A DNA stretch of 64,000 nucleotides from JBCCXL01 sp039191605 (GTDB lineage Bacteria; Acidobacteriota; Thermoanaerobaculia; Multivoradales; JAHZIX01). Both the position numbers and the translations under genes were made by a program. Location: contig JBCCXL010000011.1 in NCBI GenBank assembly GCA_039191605.1, positions 62,001 through 126,000 on the forward strand, read 5' to 3'. Positions 52,478-61,230 of this stretch are shown here, piece after piece. The notes under the pieces were generated by a model, which was given only the letters and a program-made list of their open reading frames with translations, was not told where the DNA came from and made no database searches. The stretch's first letter is position 1. Each line of letters opens with the position of its first letter.

Positions 52478-54301
52478 ATGAGCGATCAGGGCAGCCCGCC
52501 GTCCCCAAACTCTGAAGAACGGAGCACCCAAGAACGGAGCCCCGAAGAGCGGATGCTTCAACTCACCGGCCTGGGGGTCTCCGACGGCATCGCCATCGGC
52601 CGCGCCGTCTGCCTGGATAATCGGGTCGGGGATATCTATCGCATCCCGCTGCCGGAGGAGAGCATCGACGACGAGCTGGAGCGTTTTCATCTCGCCGCCA
52701 AGCAGGCCCGCCAGGAGCTAGGCGAGGTACGCCAGAAGGTGGGCGAAGACCTCGCCCAAGAGCTCGGCGGGATCCTCGACGCCCATATCCTGCTGCTGAA
52801 GGATCCTGCCCTGCTCAACCGAGTCGAAGCCGTGATCCGGGGCGAGCGAGTGAACGCGGAATGGGCGATCCACCGCACCACCTCCGAGCTCTCGAAGCGC
52901 TTCGACATGATGGAAGACGAGTACTTGCGGGAGCGCAATCAAGATCTTCTCGATGTCGGGGTTTACCTGCTCCGAGTGCTGCAGGGCATCGCCCACCATG
53001 AGCTCAGCGAGGTCGAGGGGGACATCATCTTGGTGGCCCACGATCTCACCCCCTCCGAAGCGGTGCGCCTCGGCCGTGGAAGGGTCTCTGGCTTCGCCAT
53101 CGAATCCGGTGGCCGCACCAGCCACACTACGATCATCGCCCGCTCCCTGAAGACGCCGGCGGTGGGGGGATTAGAAGGGATCACCGACGAGGTCACCGAC
53201 GAAGATCCGATGATCGTCGACGGCCGCAACGGGCTCGTCATCCTGCACCCGACTCAGGAGACTCTGGATCGCTACCGCCGAGAGCGGGAGGCCCAGGCCC
53301 GCCACGAGGAAGTGCTAATGGCGACCCGCCATCTCTCGGCGGAGACCCTGGATCACGTTCCCGTGGAGCTGATGGCCAACATCGACCTGCCGGAAGAGCT
53401 GGAGGATGCCATCGCCTTCGGCGCCGCCGGCATCGGCCTGTACCGCAGCGAGTTTCTCTACATCGAGAAAGACCCCGAGATGCCCACGGAAGAGGAGCAT
53501 CTGGAGATCTACCGTCGGCTACTGCAAACCGTGAGCCCTCATCCGGTGATCGTTCGCACCTACGATCTCGGCGGCCGCAAGCTCGCCCGCGAGCTCCTCG
53601 CGACGGAGGAGCAGAATCCCGTTCTCGGCCTCCGGGGCATTCGCCTCACCATGGCCCGGCCGGAAATGTTCCGAGTCCAGCTGCGAGCCCTCTACCGAGC
53701 GGCCGCCCACGGGGACCTCCGCATCATGCTGCCGATGATCTCCTCGGTGGGGGAGGTTCGAGCCTTCCGACGCTACGCCACCACCATTCTCCAAGAGCTC
53801 CAGGAGGAGGGCATCGAGCACAATGCCGAGGTCCCTCTGGGCATCATGGTCGAAGTTCCCGCAGCGGCCCAAATTGCTGACCTGCTGGCCCGGGAAGTGG
53901 ATTTCTTCTCCATCGGAACCAACGACCTGATCCAGTATTCCCTCGCCGTCGACCGCAACAACGAGCACGTGGCGGATCTCTACCAGCCTCTTCATCCGGC
54001 GATTCTGCGCATGCTACGCTTCATCATCGAAAGCGCGCAGAAGGCAGAAATCGAAGTCGGACTTTGTGGCGAAATGGCCGCCGATGCTCGACTCGCGGTG
54101 ATGCTTCTAGGCCTTGGCCTGCGTCGCCTGTCGATCAGTCCTCGGCTCCTGCCCGAGGTCAAGACCCGTCTCCGGGGCCTGACCACCAGCGAGCTCACCC
54201 ATCTCGCCCAACAATGCCTGACTCTCTCTACCGCCGACGAGGTCGAGAGCTCTCTCGATGCCTTCCTCCAGGGAGCCCCCGTACCCAGCCCCGTCGCCTA
54301 G
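52478..54301 (+). CDS. ptsI: Phosphoenolpyruvate-protein phosphotransferase (EI)
   Basis: EI takes phosphate from phosphoenolpyruvate and gives it to HPr. The 607-residue product has, after a 25-residue polar leader, GLGVSDGIAIGRAVCLDN, the active-site segment GGRTSHTTIIARSL with His216, and the PEP-binding barrel with GAAGIGLYRSEFLY, RTYDLGGRKL, GLRGIRLT, FSIGTNDLIQYSLAVDRNNE and CGEMAADARLAVMLLGLG. Length is slightly above the usual 570-590 because of the leader. The gene directly follows ptsH. No sugar-specific membrane component is nearby, so the chain EI-HPr-EIIA looks regulatory. Confidence 0.96.
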   Translation: MSDQGSPPSPNSEERSTQERSPEERMLQLTGLGVSDGIAIGRAVCLDNRVGDIYRIPLPEESIDDELERFHLAAKQARQELGEVRQKVGEDLAQELGGILDAHILLLKDPALLNRVEAVIRGERVNAEWAIHRTTSELSKRFDMMEDEYLRERNQDLLDVGVYLLRVLQGIAHHELSEVEGDIILVAHDLTPSEAVRLGRGRVSGFAIESGGRTSHTTIIARSLKTPAVGGLEGITDEVTDEDPMIVDGRNGLVILHPTQETLDRYRREREAQARHEEVLMATRHLSAETLDHVPVELMANIDLPEELEDAIAFGAAGIGLYRSEFLYIEKDPEMPTEEEHLEIYRRLLQTVSPHPVIVRTYDLGGRKLARELLATEEQNPVLGLRGIRLTMARPEMFRVQLRALYRAAAHGDLRIMLPMISSVGEVRAFRRYATTILQELQEEGIEHNAEVPLGIMVEVPAAAQIADLLAREVDFFSIGTNDLIQYSLAVDRNNEHVADLYQPLHPAILRMLRFIIESAQKAEIEVGLCGEMAADARLAVMLLGLGLRRLSISPRLLPEVKTRLRGLTTSELTHLAQQCLTLSTADEVESSLDAFLQGAPVPSPVA

Positions 54302-54416
54302 CCTCAATGGCAAGCCCCAACCCCAACCAAATCCAGAACCCCAGCCAAGATTCCGGCCACGGTTCTTGCCCCTTTTCTTTCGCCCCATCGCGTGGGCAAT
54401 TTGCCGAGGAGAAACC

Positions 54417-54770
54417 ATGAAGATTCCAATTCGCCGGGTCGACAAGCCCTGGGGATACGAGCTGATCTTTGCCCACACCGATCGCTACGTCGGCAAGATC
54501 CTGCATGTCGATGCGGGCCAGGCCCTCTCTCTCCAATACCACGTCAAGAAGGACGAGACCCTCTACATGCGCGAGGGGGAAGTAGAGCTCTTGGTGGACG
54601 AGGGCGGCGACATGGTGCGCCGCATCCTGCGGGCCGGTGACTCTTACCGCATTCAGCCCCACACTCGGCACCGTATGGTGGCCGGAGAAGAAGGCTGCGA
54701 CATCATCGAAGTCTCGACGCCGGAGCTAGACGACGTCGTCCGCCTCGAAGATCGCTACGGCCGTGCCTGA
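54417..54770 (+). CDS. Cupin, mannose-6-phosphate isomerase-like
   Basis: A 117-residue single-domain cupin of the type found at the C-terminus of mannose-1-phosphate guanylyltransferases and in phosphomannose isomerase-like proteins. RRVDKPWGYELIFAHTDRYV is the classic opening; LSLQYHVKKDETLYMREGEV and RIQPHTRHRMVAGEEGCDII provide the His and Glu ligands for a metal. ATG 54417 has GAGGAG upstream. The stop overlaps the next gene's GTG by eight bases. It may isomerise or bind a sugar phosphate, which would suit a PTS neighbourhood, but the substrate is not evident. Confidence 0.8.
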   Translation: MKIPIRRVDKPWGYELIFAHTDRYVGKILHVDAGQALSLQYHVKKDETLYMREGEVELLVDEGGDMVRRILRAGDSYRIQPHTRHRMVAGEEGCDIIEVSTPELDDVVRLEDRYGRA

Positions 54771-55689
54771 GGCCTCGGCCTCCGGCACGGCTTTAGGCTC
54801 TGCCTGCGCCCACCGCCGGGTCGGGGCCTGGTCTCTGGCCCTCGCCCTGATTCTCGCCACCCTGGGAGTCGGTACGGTGGGCGGCTGCGCCAGCAGTGGA
54901 GAAGAGGAGCCGCAGCTGGAGCTGCCCTCCGTCCCTCCCACCGTGGCGCCACCGCCGGTGGCGGAGCGGGAGCGGATCAACCGCCGCCCCGTCTCCGAAC
55001 CGCTGGTGCCAGCGGTGGTGGAGATCGATCCGGACTCTGACGAGGATCAGGGCCCCCGCAGCCTAGTAGAGGCCGCCGCCGCCGAGCGACAGCGACGCAA
55101 TCAGATCCAGCAGAGGCCGGGCCAAGGAGAGCAGCCGAAGCCGAAGGCGGCGACGGTGATCACCAACAAGAACCTCCAGGAGTTCGCCAGCCAGGGGGAG
55201 CTCACCTTCGTCGAGGAAGAGGACGAGACAGAGGCCCAGGAGCCGCCGGAGCTGCAGCGTGCCCGCACCCGCTCCGCCGCCGAAGAGTATTGGCGGGATC
55301 AGGCGCTGCGGGTACGGGTTTCCCTGCGAGATCTCGACGAGGAGCGCTCGCAGCTAGAAGGCCGGGCGGCAGAATTACGCCGCCGCTTCTACGACGAGGA
55401 CGACCCCTACCGCCGCGACGGCATCGTCAAGCCGGAGTGGGACCGAGTCCTCGAGCGCCTCGCCGAAACCCGCCAGGAGCTGCGCAGCGGCCGGCTCGAC
55501 CTCGAGCGGCTCTACGAAGAAGCCGCCGCCGCCGGAGCTGACGCCAGCTGGCTCGACGAAGGCCTGGACCTGATGCCCGAAGACCCGCAGTTTCAGGAAG
55601 TGGAAGACGAGCGCCGAGAAGACCGGCTGCCGGCCCTCGAAGCCATCGACCCTCCCAGCCTCGAGACCGAGTCCACCGACCCTTCCTAA
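54763..55689 (+). CDS. Predicted lipoprotein, coiled-coil, unknown function
   Basis: A 308-residue protein with a lipoprotein signal peptide: hydrophobic core SLALALILATLGVGTVGG and then Cys42 in a TVGGC lipobox. The mature chain is Pro/Glu-rich and probably disordered for 130 residues, then forms a charged helical region (AEEYWRDQALRVRVSLRDLD; RQELRSGRLDLERLYEEA). No family is recognised. Start is GTG 54763 inside the cupin gene. A strong terminator follows at 55733, closing the long plus-strand block that begins near accA. Outer-membrane or periplasmic attachment is inferred from the lipobox. Confidence 0.72.
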   Translation: MPEASASGTALGSACAHRRVGAWSLALALILATLGVGTVGGCASSGEEEPQLELPSVPPTVAPPPVAERERINRRPVSEPLVPAVVEIDPDSDEDQGPRSLVEAAAAERQRRNQIQQRPGQGEQPKPKAATVITNKNLQEFASQGELTFVEEEDETEAQEPPELQRARTRSAAEEYWRDQALRVRVSLRDLDEERSQLEGRAAELRRRFYDEDDPYRRDGIVKPEWDRVLERLAETRQELRSGRLDLERLYEEAAAAGADASWLDEGLDLMPEDPQFQEVEDERREDRLPALEAIDPPSLETESTDPS

Positions 55690-55732
55690 GCTCTCTCAGA
55701 GCTCGGACGCGGGCCTCGAAGGCCTTCTCTCT

Positions 55733-55758
55733 AGCGCCTCCTTTGGGAGGCGCTTTTT
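55733..55758 (+). terminator. Rho-independent terminator closing the PTS block
   Basis: AGCGCCTCC (55733-55741), the loop TTTG and GGAGGCGCT (55746-55754) form a perfect nine-base-pair stem followed directly by TTTT. Confidence 0.92.
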
Positions 55759-55801
55759 GCTGCAGGGATCAGCGGGTTTCAGCACAGCCCGAGAGCTCCC
55801 G

Positions 55802-55876
55802 CCAGGTCGCACGTCCAGGTCGCAGCCAGGTCGCAGCCAGGTTGCACGTCCAGGTCGCAGCCAGGTCGCAGCCAGG
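55802..55876. repeat. 35-base repeat in two copies, itself made of 11-13-base units
   Basis: Units close to CCAGGTCGCAG repeat six times. They form two 35-base blocks (55802-55836 and 55837-55871), each with one longer unit ending CACGT, differing at one base, plus a partial unit. Confidence 0.85.
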
Positions 55877-56057
55877 GGAGCGAAAAAGCTTAGACAGGAA
55901 GAAGACCTCAGGAGCGAGGCTCATTGCTCTGTGCCAAGACTCGAGGTTGATGAAGGTTCTCAACGCCCGTCGAAAAGATCGGATCGACCTCGGCGGTATT
56001 CCAAGGCACCTGTGGCCACCACCGGTGGGAGGCGGGTTGGGCCGTGGGCTCAACCAT

Positions 56058-57212
56058 TTACCCCGGCCGAATCGACAGAGCGGTTACTCCGTTGTTGGCT
56101 GCAGCGACCAGCACGCGCTCGGCCGGCTCTGTCCAGCCGTGGGCATTCAGGCCGAATAGGCCCCAGTGGACCGGCAGCATCACCTTGCCTCGGACCAGCT
56201 GGTGAGCCCGAACCCCTTGTTCCGGACCGAGGTGAACGTCTCTTGCGGGCGAGCTGTAGGCCCCCACTTCGATCAGGGTGAGATCAAACGGGCCGAGCCT
56301 CTCCCCGATCTCTACGAGCTCGTCAAAGAATCCAGTGTCACCGGAGAAGTAGACCCGATGGGTGTTGCCGGCGATGCTCCATCCCGACCAGAGAGTCTTT
56401 CCACCGTTTAGACTGGGATACAGCCGCCCTGAACAGTGCCGGGCTGGTGTCGCGGTGAAAGTCACTCCCTTTGTCTCGGTCTCTTCCCACCAGTCGAGCT
56501 CAACAAGAGAGCTGGGATCAACGCCCCAATATTCGAGGTGGGCGCCCACACCCAAGGACACAATCCACTTCATCGAACCTCGCTTCATCAGAGCCGTCAC
56601 GGTCTCGTAGTCGAGAGGATCGTAGTGATCGTGCGAGATGACTACAGCATCGACTTCTGGGAGCTCGTCGAGGGGCAGCGGTGGATCGTACCAGCGCTTC
56701 GGTCCTATAAAGCCCACCGGCGACGCGCGCTCCCCCCAACAGGATCGATCAACACGCGAGCTCCATCCACCTCGAGAAACATCGTGGAGTGACCGAGCCA
56801 GGTGGCGCGAAGTCCTGAAACTGGAGGCTCGTTGTAGTCCTCCCGCTGTCGCAGAACGGGCTGAATCGGATCGGTTGGCTCCTGATAGTCCGACGCCCGA
56901 ACACCCGAGAAGAGATCCATGACGCTCTCTCTTGTTCTGGAAGCGACTCTCGACCCACTGCGGGGAAGTCTTGATGCGATCCAGTCTTGGGCCCTCCGGA
57001 CTTGCACCGAGGGCTACCCGTGCGCCGCTATTCGCGAAGAGAATCACGGCGACAAGAAGAAGTAGGGTGGCGGCGGCTATGGCGCCTCCACCGAGGCGCA
57101 GTAGGGAATAGGTTTTTGACCATGGCAAGTGGTGCGACTGCTGACACGGTGAGCTTCCTTTCAGGGTGGGGGAGCTGATCGCCCCGATCGTCTGAATAAA
57201 GGCTAATCTCAT
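56058..57212 (-). pseudogene. Metallo-beta-lactamase-fold hydrolase with two compensating frameshifts
   Basis: The ends of this minus-strand frame encode an MBL-fold hydrolase of the UlaG/NAPE-PLD-like group, with an N-terminal span (AIAAATLLLLVAVILFANSG), SHDHYDPLD, PARHCSGR, SGDTGFFDE and LPVHWGLFGL. Between about 56930 and 56738 the family sequence (SVMDLFSGVRASDY; ATWLGHSTMFLEVDGARVLI) lies in another frame, while the open frame gives unrelated residues. The frame leaves at a (CT)4 tract (56925-56932) and returns at a C6 tract (56732-56737); a missing two bases and a missing one base would explain both. It is either a damaged gene, a slippage-switched gene or two sequencing errors. Start is uncertain. 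Confidence 0.72.
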
Positions 57213-57333
57213 ACGGGATTCGATTTAAGGCCTATTCATCGATAATCATTGCCTAATCGTCTCGAGCTAGATGTTGGGCACGATATGCTCTAGGGTAAAT
57301 CCTCAGACACAGAATTCATCTGGGACCCAGCTG

Positions 57334-58236
57334 ATGAGCACGAGTAAAGAACAAATACGAGAGATTCTTCTGCGCCAGGCACCCTCCCAGGGAACTGACG
57401 CCGCCGCCATTGAAGGACTCCAGCTATTCCAGGCGAACGCGCCGGTAGCGAGGGTTCCCGGCACCTATCCGGCGAGTCTTTGTGTGTTGATCCAAGGGCG
57501 CAAGCTCGTCTACCTGAACGGGGAAGCCCTGACCTACGACGACGGCACCTTCTTGTGCTGCACCATGCCGATACCGGTCGAGGCGGAGATCCCCGAGGCG
57601 AGCCCCGAGGAGCCAGTTCTGGGGCTGCTCATCGATCTCGAGACTCCCGCAATGACGGAGACCCTCATCGCGGTAGAGGCCACCACAGCCCGCGATCGTG
57701 AGAGTGAAGGGGCGGAGGACGCACCGGGTCTGGTGGTCTCCCCTTGGGACGAGCCCTTCGGTAATGCCGTGCTTCGCCTGCTCCAGCTGCTGGAAGACCC
57801 AGGCGCGCTCCAAGTGCTTGCCAGCTCACGACTGCGGGAGCTGTACTTCGCGCTGCTTCGCACCGCAGCGGGTAGCGTCATTCGGCGAACCTTCGGGGCC
57901 TCCCGGGATCTAGGACGAGCCCTGGCGTTCTTGCACGAGAACATTCGGGAGCCGATCAACATCGACGCATTGGCCAAAGAAGCGGGGATGAGCAGGGCCG
58001 TCTTTCACCGGAAATTCAAGGCGGCGACGACACTATCCCCGATGCAATTCGTCAAGGCGATCCGGCTCAACAGCGCGGCGACATTGCTCGCTAGCGGCAT
58101 GAACGCCGCGGATGCCAGCTATGAGGTTGGCTACGCTAGCCCATCTCAATTCAGCCGGGAATTCAGTCGCCACTACGGCATGCCGCCACGGCGATGGGCT
58201 GTCGAAGCGCTACCGACAGCGAGCCCCGGGGCGTAG
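57334..58236 (+). CDS. AraC-family transcriptional regulator
   Basis: A 300-residue regulator of the AraC_N type, divergent from the metallo-hydrolase. The N-terminal domain has the family opening (LQLFQANAPVARVPGTYPAS, then LCVLIQGRKLVYLNGE), and the C-terminus has both helix-turn-helix motifs (IDALAKEAGMSRAVFHRKFK; DASYEVGYASPSQFSREFSR) and ends YGMPPRRW. ATG 57334 fits the family start; an ATG at 57271 would add 21 residues. Such regulators commonly sit beside oxidoreductases or hydrolases they control, and a truncated alpha/beta hydrolase lies directly downstream. Confidence 0.87.
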   Translation: MSTSKEQIREILLRQAPSQGTDAAAIEGLQLFQANAPVARVPGTYPASLCVLIQGRKLVYLNGEALTYDDGTFLCCTMPIPVEAEIPEASPEEPVLGLLIDLETPAMTETLIAVEATTARDRESEGAEDAPGLVVSPWDEPFGNAVLRLLQLLEDPGALQVLASSRLRELYFALLRTAAGSVIRRTFGASRDLGRALAFLHENIREPINIDALAKEAGMSRAVFHRKFKAATTLSPMQFVKAIRLNSAATLLASGMNAADASYEVGYASPSQFSREFSRHYGMPPRRWAVEALPTASPGA

Positions 58237-58260
58237 CGCTCTCGAGTTCACGTGCACTAG

Positions 58261-58956
58261 TTAACCAACGAGAACGCCTTCGTCAAGACCGAGAGCATCC
58301 GCGACGGCATCAGCTTCCTGGGCACCCTGCCCTTTGTTGACCGGGACCGCCTCTTTGGCCTCGGAGTCTGCGCCTCTGGAGGATATATGCCCCTTGTCGC
58401 CACAACGGATAAGCGACTGAAGGCCATCGCCACCGTATCCGGCATGATGGGCAACAAGGCCAGCTACTTCGAGACCCTGGATCGGGAGACCGTGACGGCC
58501 CTGATCGCTGCGCAGAACGCCGGTCGTCAGAAGGCTTACGAGACCGGGGAGATCGACTATGTCGACGCGCTGGGGATGGAGAGCATCGACCCAGCGGCAC
58601 TCCCAGAGGGATCTGCACAGGCGGAGGGCTACGACTTCTACATGACTCCCAGCGCCGGGGCTCAAACCTATCCGGCCCATAGCCATCTCTCGCCCGCTTG
58701 CATGCTGGAGTCCCCGATGCTGGCGGATGCCCAGAGCTACGCGCCTTACCTCGATACGCCCTACCTCGGAATCTACGGTGAGCGCGCCAAGGCCGACACC
58801 GCGCCCTTGACCATCGGCTACTACGAAGCAGCCTCAGAGCCCAAGCAGCTGGTCGAGATCGAGGGCGCCTCCCACGTCTCCCTCTACGACATGCCCGAGG
58901 ATGTTAAGCGTGCGGTCCACGCCATGAACCACTTGTTCCACGAGCACGCAAGCTAA
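58261..58956 (+). pseudogene. 5'-truncated alpha/beta hydrolase
   Basis: An open frame of about 231 codons encodes the C-terminal two thirds of an alpha/beta hydrolase. Protein-like sequence begins right after an in-frame TAG at 58258-58260: NENAFVKTESIRDGISFLGT, then FGLGVCASGGYMPLV (nucleophile-elbow region, with Ser or Cys) and EIEGASHVSLYD (the His). The family's N-terminal 90-100 residues, including the oxyanion strand, are missing. The first ATG in frame, 58387, would give 189 residues and lose the region before the elbow. It lies 24 bases after the AraC gene, so a deletion may have fused the two. Confidence 0.68.
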
Positions 58957-59484
58957 ACAGCCAGACAGAGCTCAACCCACCGCGCTAGATCAGGCCCAGT
59001 CTCAATATCTGCTGCTCCCATGAGCTCCTCTTGGGTACCTCCCCAGCGGAGGCGTTTCTTATTGCCCTAAGCTAAGCCAAGGACCAAACGAATCTTCCAA
59101 CGTGAGAAACGCGCGGAAGCCAGTCGGTCGCTGGGGACAAGAAGGGACCCAGAGCTACCTCGGGGGGGAAAGCGCGGCGCACACTAGGATCTTGAGCAAT
59201 ACTCTCGGCGGCCAAGAACCATATAAAGGCCCGAGGAAAAGCCCCCAGGGAGCGGATCTCGAAGCTCCAGCAGCACTCCAATACATGGCACCATGGCAAA
59301 GATCGCGTCCCCTGACCGTCGTCGCAGCCTATAAATGGCGATCCTGAGCTCTGCTGAGCGCCCTCAACTGTGCAGCCGCTCAGCTCCCTGCTAAGATCGG
59401 CGGTCACCAAAAGGGCCGGGGTTGATGCGTCTAACTAGCTTGCCAACCCCGCGCAGGACCCGAACCTCCTCGAGAGCAGACATC
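58957..59484. other. Intergenic region before miaB
   Basis: About 530 bases between the truncated hydrolase and miaB. Short open frames on both strands have no family features. I see no clear hairpin terminator or promoter. The sequence may be remnants of deleted genes. Confidence 0.4.
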
Positions 59485-60912
59485 ATGAGCCCACTGAATA
59501 TTCTGACTTCCGAAGTTAGCCTTCAGCCCGCAACCCAGCCCAGGCGCTACTACATCGAGACCTGGGGCTGCCAGATGAATGAGCTGGATACCCAGCGCAT
59601 GGCCGGGCAGCTGATGGAGCAGGGCCTGCTGCCGACTCGGCAGCCGGAAGAAGCGGACTTGATTCTGCTGAATTCCTGCAGCGTGCGGGAAAAGGCCGAG
59701 AACAAGGTCTACTCGCGGCTCGGCGAATACCGCCTCTTCAAGCGCGACCGCCCCGATCTGCTCATCGGGCTGTGCGGCTGCGTCGCCCAGCAGGTGGGGA
59801 AGCGCGCCCTGTCCAAAGTGCCGGATCTCGACTTCGTCCTCGGTCCAGCGAGAGTGGGGGAGCTCAAGGAGATCCTCGATCAGCGGCGATCAGGCGAACG
59901 GGTCGTCGCCACCGGCTTTCCGGACGAGCGCGACTACGAATTCGACACCATCGCCCGGGACGGCCTCCACAAGGGCATGGTCACCATCATCGAGGGCTGC
60001 AACAAGCGCTGCACCTTCTGCATCGTGCCCTCGACCCGCGGCCCTGAACGCTGCCGTCCCTTCCAAGAGGTCCTCGACGAGGTTCGCCACCTAGTGGACT
60101 TCGGCTTCGTCGAGATCGAGCTTCTGGGCCAGACGGTCAACCATTGGAAGGACCCGGACTCCGACCTCGACTTTGCAGATCTCCTCGATGCCGTCGCCCA
60201 AATCGACGGAGTACAGCGACTGCGCTTTGTCACCTCCTATCCGCGGGATTTCACTCCCGCCATGGTGGCCCAGCTGGGCAAGCACGAAAACATCGCTCCC
60301 TACCTCCACCTGCCGGTCCAGGCGGGCTCCAACCGCACTCTGCAGCGCATGGGCCGAGGACACAAGATCGAGCCTTACCGTGAGCTCGTCGCCCAGATCC
60401 GCGCCGCTCGCCCCGACATCACGCTATCTACGGATCTCATCGTAGGATTCCCCGGAGAGACCCAGGAAGAGTTCGAGGAAACCCTGGCGCTAGTAGAGGA
60501 GATTCGCTACGGCTCCATCTACGCTTTCAAGTACTCCCCGCGCCCTGGTACCGCAGCCCCTCGACTCAAAGAAGCCGTCGACGAGAAGGCCGCCAGCGCC
60601 AACCTGCAGCGACTCTTCGAAGTTCAGCACCAGATTTCCCTAGAGCTCAACCAGGAGAAGGTGGGGGAGAACATCGACGTCCTGGTTACCGGCTGGAGCA
60701 ACGGTGGCCAAAACCTTCAGGGCAGAACTCCCTGCCATCGGGTGGTTCACTTTCCGCCTCCCTCGCCAGGGCACGCTGACGCGGCTCCCGGAAACATCAT
60801 TCCGGTCCGCATCCACCGCGCCGGTCCCCACAGTCTCAAAGGCCTGCCCCTCGACGAGCGCGGAGAAGTCGCCTCCCAGGTCTCGCAGCGCCTACCGATC
60901 TTGGCAGGATGA
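59485..60912 (+). CDS. miaB: tRNA-2-methylthio-N6-dimethylallyladenosine synthase MiaB
   Basis: MiaB adds a methylthio group to i6A37 of tRNAs using two iron-sulfur clusters and S-adenosylmethionine. Landmarks: YYIETWGCQMNELDT, LLNSCSVREKAENKVYSR and GLCGCVAQQ supply the three cluster cysteines; EGCNKRCTFCIVPSTRGPE is the radical-SAM CxxxCxxC; LQRMGRGHKIEPYRELV and STDLIVGFPGET follow; a TRAM domain ends the chain. I chose ATG 59485, about 20 residues before the conserved start; ATG 59425, with AAGGG upstream, is possible. A long hairpin terminator follows. Confidence 0.95.
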   Translation: MSPLNILTSEVSLQPATQPRRYYIETWGCQMNELDTQRMAGQLMEQGLLPTRQPEEADLILLNSCSVREKAENKVYSRLGEYRLFKRDRPDLLIGLCGCVAQQVGKRALSKVPDLDFVLGPARVGELKEILDQRRSGERVVATGFPDERDYEFDTIARDGLHKGMVTIIEGCNKRCTFCIVPSTRGPERCRPFQEVLDEVRHLVDFGFVEIELLGQTVNHWKDPDSDLDFADLLDAVAQIDGVQRLRFVTSYPRDFTPAMVAQLGKHENIAPYLHLPVQAGSNRTLQRMGRGHKIEPYRELVAQIRAARPDITLSTDLIVGFPGETQEEFEETLALVEEIRYGSIYAFKYSPRPGTAAPRLKEAVDEKAASANLQRLFEVQHQISLELNQEKVGENIDVLVTGWSNGGQNLQGRTPCHRVVHFPPPSPGHADAAPGNIIPVRIHRAGPHSLKGLPLDERGEVASQVSQRLPILAG

Positions 60913-60951
60913 CTCCGGATCCAGCGCCCTCTGCCTGCTCCTAAGAGCCCT

Positions 60952-60995
60952 CAACGCCCGCTGAGAGACCTTCTCTCCAGCGGGCGTTGTCTCGT
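60952..60995 (+). terminator. Rho-independent terminator after miaB
   Basis: CAACGCCCGCTG (60952-60963) pairs with CAGCGGGCGTTG (60978-60989), and an inner AGAGA/TCTCT extends the stem. TCTCGTTT follows. Confidence 0.85.
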
Positions 60996-61043
60996 TTGGA
61001 ATTCAGGAAGAGTCGGCCCAGCTACGGTGGGCCTCGGTCCTCC

Positions 61044-61072
61044 TTGACTCCACCCATCCCCGGGCGCACAAT
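61044..61072 (+). promoter_or_regulatory. Candidate promoter for bfn with an inverted repeat over the -10
   Basis: TTGACT (61044-61049), a 17-base spacer and CACAAT (61067-61072) fit a sigma-70 promoter. GCACAAT (61066-61072) and ATTGTGC (61092-61098) form seven-base inverted arms across the expected start site, as an operator would. Confidence 0.5.
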
Positions 61073-61230
61073 ACTCAGGCATAACGCATGCATTGTGCTG
61101 CATTCTTCGACCGCGCGTAGCCCGTGTCACCGCAGCACAACCAAACGCATTGGACAGATGATATTTAGCCGATGCCGGGTCCTGGGATGGGGAGGGCATC
61201 GTGGCTCTCCACAGGAAAGGGTGAGAGCTC

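Larger units (their letters stand above)
55690..56057. other. Intergenic region after the PTS block
   Basis: A 368-base gap between convergent genes. It contains the terminator at 55733 and the nested repeat at 55802; the remainder (about 55880-56057) shows no gene or motif. Confidence 0.5.
60913..61230. other. miaB-bfn intergenic region
   Basis: A 318-base gap containing the miaB terminator (60952-60995) and the candidate bfn promoter with inverted repeat (61044-61098). Nothing else is recognised. Confidence 0.5.
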
